Of a stretch of 64,000 nucleotides of DNA, positions 55,401-62,827 are shown piece by piece. The position numbers and the translations under genes were made by a program. Source of the stretch: Bacteroidota bacterium (GTDB taxonomy: Bacteria; Bacteroidota; Bacteroidia; Palsa-965); contig JABDCB010000001.1 in the NCBI GenBank assembly GCA_013288325.1, positions 62,001 through 126,000 of the forward strand, written 5' to 3'. Each line of letters begins with the position of its first letter. Positions within the stretch are counted from its first letter, which is position 1. Below the pieces are notes generated by a model. That model searched no databases. It saw only the letters and a list, made by a program, of their open reading frames with translations, and was not told where the DNA came from.

Positions 55401-55685
55401 ATTTCTATTGGCAATTATCTGGAGGATAAGGAGAAGCATTATACCAACCATGTTGTGGAGGTGAAGGAGCATGATAGTATTTATCTGTTCTCTGACGGGT
55501 ATGTTGATCAGTTTGGCGGTCCTACCGGAAAGAAGTACAAATCCAACCAGCTAAAACAATACCTCGTTACGATTCAGCATCTGGCGATGCCGGAACAGAG
55601 AGAGGCATTGGAAAACAATCTGGAAGGCTGGAGAGGAAACCTCGAGCAGGTAGATGACATTCTTATCCTTGGTTTCAGGATTTGA
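52401..55685 (+). CDS. Propeller/Y_Y_Y sensor with SpoIIE-type serine phosphatase domain
   Basis: 1094 residues: signal peptide (1-28), then a periplasmic propeller of ~14 Reg_prop repeats (GNLWIGT, GNIWFGT, DGLxSD), a Y_Y_Y domain (~710-776, YQYKLEGFDKDW), one transmembrane helix (~783-802) and a coiled linker. The cytoplasmic part ends in a PP2C/SpoIIE phosphatase domain (~870-1094) with SGDFV and DCTGHGVPGAFMS metal-binding motifs. In most Bacteroidota this sensory half is fused to a histidine kinase; here output is dephosphorylation, presumably of an anti-sigma-type partner not visible in the window. It overlaps the preceding gene by 14 bases. Confidence 0.9.
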   Translation: MFTNSLHRTKPGLLLLFLLSLCMSVIGQTTSFINYGVEQGISQSQVQTLTQDNEGNLWIGTLAGLTKYNGHNFTTYSKKNGMAEDWVTSCYKDQYGDLWFGHWAGGVTRYSSKNKNFEDMHLEEYTRFKTVTSIMEDAKGYFWIGTEGSGVFIYDPVKNKMFALSKKDGLVSDNIYRVVTDHLGNIWIATDMGITIYDPHLDISSKTSFSLLNSQNGLISDKITALAVVNTNEMWIGTADAGAMMIPVPDNFSQKKPAENLGAHAVVFNMSKGLKSNFVNVVYEDNLHNVWIGTTSGGATKLIPFKSNNRNESLSKAIIKSYSTKQGLNYFNVNSIYQDRENNVWIGTDLGLNQYRGDRFILLDQADGISNNIVWSTLCDHEGNLWLGTNDGLTKVVFETDPVNNEEKFNIKTYTTSDGLSSNVILSSFEDSQGNIWFGTGFGGVCMLEKGKGKFKTLNTGNGLASDVVYAINEDSKGNLWFGTKEGVSKYEVDSKSFRNFTTADGLGGDYVYRIFRDGKGNLWFGALGGNLSVYDGASFMKFDETNGIDKRFILAISEDKDHNIWFGSYGGGLFRYDGKKFQNYTTKDGMMTDSPYSIIADNENNLWIGHNRGIDKYLPASNQFIHYGRSEGFLGVEANPNATCKDKKGNIWFGTIMGVVRFSPSEDKPNTIPPKVFITGIKIFMKDAEFPVNSKFSYSQNHLTFVFNGISLTNPEKVLYQYKLEGFDKDWSPVAQNVNEAAYSNVPPGTYKFLVRASNNDGVLSEVPASYSFTVRPPFWQTLTFYIAVVLFAIFGIYLFDKIRTRNLKAAKKRLESMVVERTLELAVKNNELAEKNKDITDSIRYAQRIQETLMPSIGDIRKGLSDSFILYKPKDIVSGDFVFYREFKKGNDQIIQIAAIDCTGHGVPGAFMSIVAHNMLEWAVDVNPMSSPAEILDRLNKGMSERMMHSVQEYRIKDGMDIAFCSFNKTKMILEYAGAYNPVYLIRNKVISEFKADKISIGNYLEDKEKHYTNHVVEVKEHDSIYLFSDGYVDQFGGPTGKKYKSNQLKQYLVTIQHLAMPEQREALENNLEGWRGNLEQVDDILILGFRI

Positions 55686-55705
55686 TTCGGTAGTCAACAA
55701 CAGGT

Positions 55706-57376
55706 TTATTTTATGATCAGCTTACCCGTGCTGATTAACTCTCTTTTTTCACTTTCTAACTTGAAGAGGTATAGTCCTGCGGGAAGACTGGCATCTATTT
55801 CAAACGAAGTGCCCGCTGACACTAAGCTTTCTCTGACTAACACTCCCTGTGAATTGTAAATTGCAAGGAAAGAGGAATTCGTTAACTCTTTCGAGGAACT
55901 GAATACGAAATGGCCGTCAGAAGGGTTGGGATAAACGAGCAGATCGCGACTGCTTTTGATTAAGGATTCGATACCGGTAATCCCGGCAATTTTTGCTACA
56001 TACATATTTGTTGACCCGCTGTAGAGAACCGTATGCGAGTCGAACAACACGCTGGGAGAAGTAAAATAACCTGCCATCCATGCATTTCCTGAAAGGTCGG
56101 CATAAGAGGCCAGACCGTAATCTGATGCGGAGCCTCCGGCACAGCGGGCCCAAAGCACATCTCCCCAGGGATTATATTCAGCAAAAAAGATATTCAGATT
56201 ACCATTATTTACGAGATTGCTCGTTCCGATTCTGAAACTTTGAGAAGAAAAGCTGCCTGATATATAAGCATATCCCATGGCATCTACGGCAACACTATTG
56301 GCTTGCTCATCTCCAGTCCCTCCGCTGGCTTTGGCCCACAACGCTGTTCCATTCGGATCATATTTAGTAATGAATGCATCATCCTGTCCAGCAGTTACCA
56401 GTGTATATGCTCCAAAACTGATGCTGGGAGAGTTGAAACTGCCACTGACATAAATATTGCCAGCCTGATCGGCCCCCACACCGCTTATAGCATCTTCATT
56501 TATTCCACCTGCTCCACGTACCCAACTTACAGTACCGCTCGTATCATACTTAGTCAAGAAGCAATTTGTGATACCACTATTGTTCAATATTTGTGAACCG
56601 AATTGAATCGTTGAGAAACTGAATCCACCGGCCGCATAAATATTCGATGCCGTATCCGAGCAGATGGTAGCAGCGTAATTACCATTGCTTCCTCCGCTGC
56701 CAGTAGCAGTCTTTGCCCACAGAAATGTACCACTGGTATCATATTTTGCAACGATCGGTTGTGTTTGAGAGGTAGAATTGCTTAAAGTAACAGAACCCAT
56801 AGAAAGAAGGGGAGAATTAAAATCACCAGCTATACAGGGGCGTCCTTTTGCATCGGTGCATATAGCCAGGCAAACATCATTTCCAACTCCTCCTGCATTC
56901 TGAGCCCAGATTACATGACCAGATGGATCAAGCTTGGCAAGAAACAAATCCTCGCCTCCATTATTGGAAAATGTAGCAGGACCAATTGTAAATGTGGGAG
57001 AATCGAAATAACCACAGATATAAATGTGACCTTGCGCATCCAATGCAATTCCGTATCCTTCGTCATTCCCCGTCCCTCCAAATGTTCTCGCCCATGCCAC
57101 CGTCCCGTTGGGAAGATATTTAACAAGAAAGATATCAAAGCCGTTTGCCCCCGCATTGGTTAATGTAGCGGTATCAAAGCGAATGGTAGGAGAATAATAA
57201 GATCCGGTCACATAAGAGTTTCCTGCGGCATCTGCTACTACTGCATTTGAAAAACTGCTTTGGTTTGTCTGAACAACACCCGATTTGGCCCAAAGCCATG
57301 ATTGTCCATAGCTTCCTGGGCTATTGAATATCAGAAACAGGAGTACACATAGACAGGCAACCGTGTTGTTTTTCAT
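55706..57376 (-). CDS. SBBP-repeat beta-propeller protein with T9SS type A sorting domain
   Basis: 556 residues. Signal peptide 1-24 (ending SYGQ). Residues ~40-460 are about eight SBBP-type repeats, each with a VTGSF- or YISGSF-like strand and FLAKYDPSGTVLWA turns, and ARxAGGxGND spacing; this should close into a propeller. The last ~75 residues are a type A sorting domain: LVYPNPSDGHFVF, AIYNSQGVLVRES and PAGLYLFKLES. The T9SS would secrete or anchor it. Ligand unknown. Confidence 0.9.
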   Translation of the reverse strand: MKNNTVACLCVLLFLIFNSPGSYGQSWLWAKSGVVQTNQSSFSNAVVADAAGNSYVTGSYYSPTIRFDTATLTNAGANGFDIFLVKYLPNGTVAWARTFGGTGNDEGYGIALDAQGHIYICGYFDSPTFTIGPATFSNNGGEDLFLAKLDPSGHVIWAQNAGGVGNDVCLAICTDAKGRPCIAGDFNSPLLSMGSVTLSNSTSQTQPIVAKYDTSGTFLWAKTATGSGGSNGNYAATICSDTASNIYAAGGFSFSTIQFGSQILNNSGITNCFLTKYDTSGTVSWVRGAGGINEDAISGVGADQAGNIYVSGSFNSPSISFGAYTLVTAGQDDAFITKYDPNGTALWAKASGGTGDEQANSVAVDAMGYAYISGSFSSQSFRIGTSNLVNNGNLNIFFAEYNPWGDVLWARCAGGSASDYGLASYADLSGNAWMAGYFTSPSVLFDSHTVLYSGSTNMYVAKIAGITGIESLIKSSRDLLVYPNPSDGHFVFSSSKELTNSSFLAIYNSQGVLVRESLVSAGTSFEIDASLPAGLYLFKLESEKRELISTGKLIIK

Positions 57377-57447
57377 TTGCTTCAGTAATTGGGGGATGAC
57401 TTATACTATTTTCGGGGATGAGCAAAGATAGAATATTAATAACAACT

Positions 57448-58059
57448 TTATTGGCCCCACTCATCAATTTCAATATCCATGGGGTACTTGAACTTTTCAA
57501 ATTTTAACTTACCAAAATTCTTAGGAGTTTTTTCCTTATACACTTCTCCTTCGGAACCGGGAAGCGTATTTGCGGTAGCGCAGGTATGAGAATAATTTGT
57601 CAGGTACCAGTCTTTCTGTTTGGGTACCCATTCAAATTTTGCAGCCACTGTACACTGTTGCGTACCATCATTGATGACATGCTGAATAATGAAAAGCCCC
57701 GAAGCTGTTCCAATTGTTCGAAAAGGATCCGTTATACCCAAAGCTTGCGATATAGCCTGGTCATTTCTTGCGGCACGTTCATACAGATGATTGCCTTTCC
57801 CGAGCAAGATGATAAGGGGGCGTTTCTGATAATTCATTTCCCGAGGAAAAATAGTTTTTAAAACCGAGTCGCCTAATGATTTATCAACGCCGATTATGAC
57901 CAATTTGTCAGTGATCGAGTCCAGATTCAGATCTGCGTCATATTGGAAAAGAATTTTATATCCTTTAGGAATATAAGGTTTAAGATCGTCCGATGTTTGT
58001 GCCGACGATATATTTCCCCAGAGAAGTAAAAGAAAGTATATAAAAGAGAAATAGTTCAT
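57448..58059 (-). CDS. Exported protein of unknown function, paralogue of 28706 gene
   Basis: A 203-residue protein with a signal peptide (MNYFSFIYFLLLLWGNISSAQ). The mature start SDDLKPYIPKGYKILFQYD leads into ADLNLDSITDKLVIIG, and RPLIILLGKGNHLYER follows. The same order (PEGW, DLNKDGFADKALVIE, PRILLVLLKN) is seen in the protein at 28706-29386, so the two belong to one family. The C-terminal half has a different Cys content (QQCTVAAKFEW, YSHTCATAN). The function is unknown. It lies 18 bases downstream of nrdJ on the same strand. Confidence 0.75.
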   Translation of the reverse strand: MNYFSFIYFLLLLWGNISSAQTSDDLKPYIPKGYKILFQYDADLNLDSITDKLVIIGVDKSLGDSVLKTIFPREMNYQKRPLIILLGKGNHLYERAARNDQAISQALGITDPFRTIGTASGLFIIQHVINDGTQQCTVAAKFEWVPKQKDWYLTNYSHTCATANTLPGSEGEVYKEKTPKNFGKLKFEKFKYPMDIEIDEWGQ

Positions 58060-58077
58060 CCGTTCTGTTGTTTTATA

Positions 58078-60615
58078 TTATCCGCATAACGAATACCCGC
58101 AACTTTTGCATTTTAAGCAACCTTCTTCGTAAATAATTCCATCCGGATCCTTGCATTGGGGACAGGTAGTACCGGTCTTTGTTCCATTGGGAATGAATTT
58201 GGACAAGGCGCGTGCAACCCCTGATTTCCAGGTGTTAATCTGATCATCATAGAGGTGCAGGGTGTTTACAAGCTCCAACACTTTTACAATGGGCATTCCC
58301 TGTCGCAGCACACCCGAAATAAGTTTCGCATAGTTCCAATACTCACTGTTAAAGGATCGGGAAAGGCCTTCAAGAATCAATTCATTTCCATTTCCATTTT
58401 TGTATTGGAAGTCATAACGGTGTTCTTTTATCAGGCTCTCTCCATTTGAATGAACAGGGTGTTTAATGACTTGCCCGCTAACTACATTCGGCGGAAGAGA
58501 AAAAGAGTCATCTTCTTTACCGGTAAATATTTCATATGGTTTTCCGTTCATTACTCCAACTACTGCTATCCAGTGCTCTTTTCCGTTCATGAAACGAATG
58601 ACCTCTGCCTGGAGACTTGATGGGCGATGAACTTGTTTTTCTGTACTTGCAGGGACCTCATTTTCATCTTCAGCAATAAGAACTCCACTTCTGGCGCCAT
58701 CACGGTATATCGTAATTCCTTTCAGTCCCATCTTCCAGGCTTCAACATAAATATCCCCAACTTTTTCAACGGACACGTTGGAAGGCAAGTTTATGGTAGA
58801 ACTAATGGAGTGAGTAACATATTTTTGAATAATGCTTTGCAACCGGATCCGTTTCATCCAGTCAATTTCGGCAGCAGTACTTCCATAATATGGGCTTTTC
58901 GTGATGTCCTGGTTTCCCGTGATTGTCAGCCATTGGCTTAATCCGGGGTGATGAACCGAATACTCCTGCCAGGTATCACCATGGGAGTCCGTATAATCAA
59001 TACGCTTATTTTTGTCACGGGAATTATTTTTTTTCCGGCGTTTATAGCTGAGCATAAATACGGGTTCTATACCGGATGAGCTTCGGGAGAGAAGGCTGAG
59101 TGTGCCTGTTGGGGCCACCGTACTGAGTGAAATATTCCTTCTTCCAAACTTCATCATACGTGCATGATGTTCGGGAAATTCTTTTTTCATCATGCTGATG
59201 AAGGCAGATTTCCTTTCTATACGAGGGTCAAAACAAGAGAAAGCACCTCTTTCCAATGCCATATCAATAGAGCTGTCAAACTCTGCACGGCATTTAGCTT
59301 TCATTATTTTTTCCGCCAGATCAAGCGCTTGATCCGAATCGAAAGAATATCCAAGTGCCGCAAATGTGTCAGCCAAAGCGGTAAACCCGAGTCCGGTCCT
59401 GCGCCCTTTCTTCCCATTCGCATATATCAGTTTCCAGGTTTCGAGCTCTACAGACTTTATGCCTTTGGGTTCCGGATCCTTTTCAATTTTTGTCATGATA
59501 CGGTCAATAGCTTCCAACTCCAGATCCACCAGGTCGTCCATAAGGCGTTGTGACTCATATACGATTTCATAAAATTTTTGATACTGAAAAACAGCTTGAG
59601 GGGTAAAGGGGTTGTCTACAAAACCAAAAAGGTTCAGTGCAATGAGACGGCAACTGTCGCCACCCTGCATCGCAATTTCGGAACAAGGGTTGGTACTTAT
59701 GTTTTTAAAACCGGGGTAGACAGAGGAGGTGGAGTAGGTATGTTGCCGATCCCAAAAGATAATTCCCGGCTCGGCGGTTTTGTGAGCACAATGTACGATT
59801 GTGTTCCACAAATCTTTCGCAACCACCTCCTTTGTGTAGGTTGGTTTTTTAGCATCAAGGGGAAAACGCAGTGTAAATTTCTTATCACCCACAACAGCCT
59901 TCATAAATTCATCGCTTATGCGAACAGATACATTTGCTCCTGTAACCTTATGAAGATCTTGTTTAATCAAAACAAACTGTTCGATATCCGGATGAGCAAT
60001 ATCCATGGTTATCATCAGGGCTCCTCTTCGTCCGTTTTGTGCCACTTCACGGGTCGTATTGGAAAACCGTTCCATAAAGGAAACAGAGCCCGATGTGCTA
60101 CCCGCAGCATTGTATACAAACATTCCCGATGGACGGAGTGTACTGATATCTATACCAACACCGCAACGGCGTTTAAACAGTTGTGCAAGTTGCTGATCGG
60201 TATATAGAATTCCTCCGTAAGAATCGAAAATTTCGGGCAGTACAATACAGTTTGAAAGCGATCCGATGGTATTGGTATTCCCAAGATTCGCCATCACGCT
60301 GCCTTGCGGGATTACATAACGGAAATCTTTAAACAGATTGAATATTTTTTGCTCCGTCAGCGGAAGCCGGATTTGTCCGTAAGCAGAAAGATTTTTTTTA
60401 TGTCTGGAGTTGCCCTTTTTTAAGGTGTACTCTTTTTCTTTCCTGAAAAATGCTTTTGCCAGCCGGTTGTGCATATCATCGGGGCAAAGCTCGAGGAAGC
60501 GCCCTTCTTTATCCCGCATGGCATATTTATCGATCCAGCAAGTAGCTGCCAGCTCATCCCCGTGAAAGTAGGCCAGTGTTTTTGAAAAGACTTGTTCAAA
60601 TGAATAGCTGGGCAC
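58078..60615 (-). CDS. nrdJ: Class II (adenosylcobalamin-dependent) ribonucleotide reductase
   Basis: 845 residues from a GTG start. The RNR barrel shows TNTIGSLSNCIVLPE with the first redox Cys, the finger-loop NPCSEI (309-314) with the radical Cys311, and TVAPTGTLSLLSRSSSGIEP. The C-terminus is a zinc ribbon with redox cysteines, CPQC...CLKCKSCGYSLCG, typical of NrdJ. It makes deoxyribonucleotides independently of oxygen and uses coenzyme B12. Length is normal, with no intein. No ATP-cone is visible at the N-terminus. Confidence 0.95.
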   Translation of the reverse strand: MPSYSFEQVFSKTLAYFHGDELAATCWIDKYAMRDKEGRFLELCPDDMHNRLAKAFFRKEKEYTLKKGNSRHKKNLSAYGQIRLPLTEQKIFNLFKDFRYVIPQGSVMANLGNTNTIGSLSNCIVLPEIFDSYGGILYTDQQLAQLFKRRCGVGIDISTLRPSGMFVYNAAGSTSGSVSFMERFSNTTREVAQNGRRGALMITMDIAHPDIEQFVLIKQDLHKVTGANVSVRISDEFMKAVVGDKKFTLRFPLDAKKPTYTKEVVAKDLWNTIVHCAHKTAEPGIIFWDRQHTYSTSSVYPGFKNISTNPCSEIAMQGGDSCRLIALNLFGFVDNPFTPQAVFQYQKFYEIVYESQRLMDDLVDLELEAIDRIMTKIEKDPEPKGIKSVELETWKLIYANGKKGRRTGLGFTALADTFAALGYSFDSDQALDLAEKIMKAKCRAEFDSSIDMALERGAFSCFDPRIERKSAFISMMKKEFPEHHARMMKFGRRNISLSTVAPTGTLSLLSRSSSGIEPVFMLSYKRRKKNNSRDKNKRIDYTDSHGDTWQEYSVHHPGLSQWLTITGNQDITKSPYYGSTAAEIDWMKRIRLQSIIQKYVTHSISSTINLPSNVSVEKVGDIYVEAWKMGLKGITIYRDGARSGVLIAEDENEVPASTEKQVHRPSSLQAEVIRFMNGKEHWIAVVGVMNGKPYEIFTGKEDDSFSLPPNVVSGQVIKHPVHSNGESLIKEHRYDFQYKNGNGNELILEGLSRSFNSEYWNYAKLISGVLRQGMPIVKVLELVNTLHLYDDQINTWKSGVARALSKFIPNGTKTGTTCPQCKDPDGIIYEEGCLKCKSCGYSLCG

Positions 60616-60659
60616 GATATTTAATCCATTATTAAAGGATTAAAATTACGAAATGCGCA

Positions 60660-62210
60660 TCACTTCTCCCAGCGCCACTGTTTCTCCAGTATCAGCTCAT
60701 CCTTGAGGTTCGCCTTGATGAAGAATGCCTTGGTTTCTTCTTCGTTAAGCATTTGTGCCGGTATATGTTCTGTATCGGCCAGTGCATAAAGCATCATACC
60801 TACATACATGGCACAGAGGCTCATGTGTTCGGGGTTCACAAGGGCAAAATCATCTTTATTGGAATGATAAAATTTATAGACGTAAGAATCCAGACTACCT
60901 TCAGGCTCTATAGTAAGGATGCCTTGTTCCAAAAACGGCTGATGATCACTGTGCAGGCCAGCGCTATTGGCAAAGGTGCCTTTAAAGGAAGGCTCAACAG
61001 CCTGAATATCTGCAATGACTGTTTTTATAAAATTTTCCATTTCCGGTCGCCCGCCGGCATTAAATCCCTGTGTATTACCTGCCATATCCAGATTGATGAC
61101 GGCCCTTATCTTATTTAATGTTTTTTGGTTCAACCGTTCTTTTACCATTGCTCTGGATCCCAGCAATCCTTGTTCTTCACCCATAAAGGTTACAAAACGA
61201 ATCGTTCTGCGAGGTTTGATTTTGAGCTTTTGAAATACACGCGCTATTTCCATGACGGTAAACGAACCAATCCCGTTGTCAATGGCACCTGTTGCCAGAT
61301 CCCAGCTATCTAAATGTCCGCAAAGAATTATTTCTTCTCCCGCAGGATCAGATCCTTTTATTGTTGCAACTACATTTCTCGCCTTAATTTTTCCGCTTTT
61401 GTTATGCATGCGGATACGGGCATTCGTAAAGGGGGCCAGTTGAAGACACTGACGGAGACTTTGACCGTCTTCCTGACAAATACATACAGCAGGAATAGAA
61501 ATCAGTTGACCATCTACAGAGGCTGTTCCGGTGAGCAAAATCCGTCCTTCTACCTGATTAATAAAGATACATCCCGCAGCACCATATTGAATCGCAAGGG
61601 CAGTTTTTTCCGACCTGTGCAGGTTCTTTAATGTAGAGTCTTTAGGATAGATATTAATATTTAGGAGTACTATTTTCCCTTTTATACTGTCTCGATGCAT
61701 TTCGAAGTCCTTTTTCAAACCGTTGCCTACATCGATTAACCGGGCAAAAACATCGGCGCTGACAGGAGAGTGGGCCAGGCTGACGACTTCTGGTAAGGTT
61801 ATACAGCCTGCATTGCCCGGCTCCAGTTTGGCAGGGACAGTTATTGCGGAACCTTTTACAACAGCGTTTGTATCAGAACCTTGGTAATATATTTTAAGTG
61901 CCACATCTTTTCTGCTCCATGCATCCACTTCGAATTCTTCAAAACGGGCATCGGGGTAACCATATTTTTTAAACAGATCCAATGCAAATTGTTCCGCTTT
62001 TTTGCCATTGTCACTGCCGGTAAGCCGGTGACCAATGGTGTGGGTTGCTTCCTTCAGTTCATCTGCAACTTTCTGATTATGGAACTCTTCCATCTTAATG
62101 GCAGTAAAAATGTCTTTTTCTTTATCCTGGCGTAGTGCCCTTAATGGAAAAGCCATCAGGAGGACAGATAATCCGGCAAGTACAAGGATGGAAAAGAGCA
62201 GGCGCTTCAT
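60660..62210 (-). CDS. M28 family metallopeptidase with PA domain, exported
   Basis: 516 residues with a signal peptide or N-terminal anchor (RLLFSILVLAGLSVLLMAF). A PA-type insert lies at ~120-270 (AVLNINIY-like, GAAGCIFINQ). The M28 catalytic domain has CGHLDSWDLATGAIDNGIG (His and bridging Asp), FMGEEQGLLGS (Glu pair), NLDMAGN (Asp) and HSDHQPF (His), the full dinuclear zinc set. Members are exported aminopeptidases or carboxypeptidases. The promoter region lies in the 41-base gap shared with sixA, which runs the other way. Confidence 0.92.
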   Translation of the reverse strand: MKRLLFSILVLAGLSVLLMAFPLRALRQDKEKDIFTAIKMEEFHNQKVADELKEATHTIGHRLTGSDNGKKAEQFALDLFKKYGYPDARFEEFEVDAWSRKDVALKIYYQGSDTNAVVKGSAITVPAKLEPGNAGCITLPEVVSLAHSPVSADVFARLIDVGNGLKKDFEMHRDSIKGKIVLLNINIYPKDSTLKNLHRSEKTALAIQYGAAGCIFINQVEGRILLTGTASVDGQLISIPAVCICQEDGQSLRQCLQLAPFTNARIRMHNKSGKIKARNVVATIKGSDPAGEEIILCGHLDSWDLATGAIDNGIGSFTVMEIARVFQKLKIKPRRTIRFVTFMGEEQGLLGSRAMVKERLNQKTLNKIRAVINLDMAGNTQGFNAGGRPEMENFIKTVIADIQAVEPSFKGTFANSAGLHSDHQPFLEQGILTIEPEGSLDSYVYKFYHSNKDDFALVNPEHMSLCAMYVGMMLYALADTEHIPAQMLNEEETKAFFIKANLKDELILEKQWRWEK

Positions 62211-62251
62211 TATTTCAGTATATTTGAGAGAGACAATAATACGTAATTTTT

Positions 62252-62746
62252 ATGAAGCTGTTGGGGCTTATAAGGCATGCTAAATCTGACTGGGATAACC
62301 CGGCATTAGAGGATTTTGAACGGCCGTTGAATGCAAGAGGATACAGAGATTCAAAACTGGTATCGTTGCGCCTGAAAGAGGCCGGTATCATACCTGATCA
62401 TATACTTACCAGTGCGGCTATAAGAGCGGCATCTACAGCCCTTATATTTTCAAAAACGTTCCATCTTCAGGAACATCAGATACATGTAACACCTTTGTTA
62501 TATGCTGCCACAGAAACTGCGTTTCTCGAAATTTTGCGTTCCCTTCCGGATAGCAGCTCCTGTAGTTTTGTATTCGGGCATAATGATACATTAAGTCATG
62601 TAGCCGGTCTCCTTGCCCGACAACCCTTAATTCATGTCCCTACCTGCGGGGCGGTGATTTTGGAAACAGGAGTTGAAAAGTGGAAAGAGCTCAATAAATG
62701 TAATCTCCGGCTTTTTGATTTCCCGAAAAGAGAACTAACCGATTGA
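62252..62746 (+). CDS. sixA: SixA-type phosphohistidine phosphatase
   Basis: A 164-residue histidine-phosphatase-superfamily protein. The RHAKSDW motif at residues 8-14 holds the catalytic His; ERPLNARGYRDS and HILTSAAIRAASTA supply the usual Arg residues, and FGHNDTLSH the second active-site His. SixA removes phosphate from phosphohistidine in phosphotransfer proteins. It precedes ppk1 by ~80 bases on the same strand, an arrangement common in Bacteroidota and suggesting joint phosphate metabolism. Confidence 0.92.
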   Translation: MKLLGLIRHAKSDWDNPALEDFERPLNARGYRDSKLVSLRLKEAGIIPDHILTSAAIRAASTALIFSKTFHLQEHQIHVTPLLYAATETAFLEILRSLPDSSSCSFVFGHNDTLSHVAGLLARQPLIHVPTCGAVILETGVEKWKELNKCNLRLFDFPKRELTD

Positions 62747-62827
62747 AGTCGGAGTACTTCGGGAGTATTATGTTTATGTTAAACCGTTCAGGAATAGTTT
62801 ACCCACCCTCTTTTTTTTTGAAACTTT

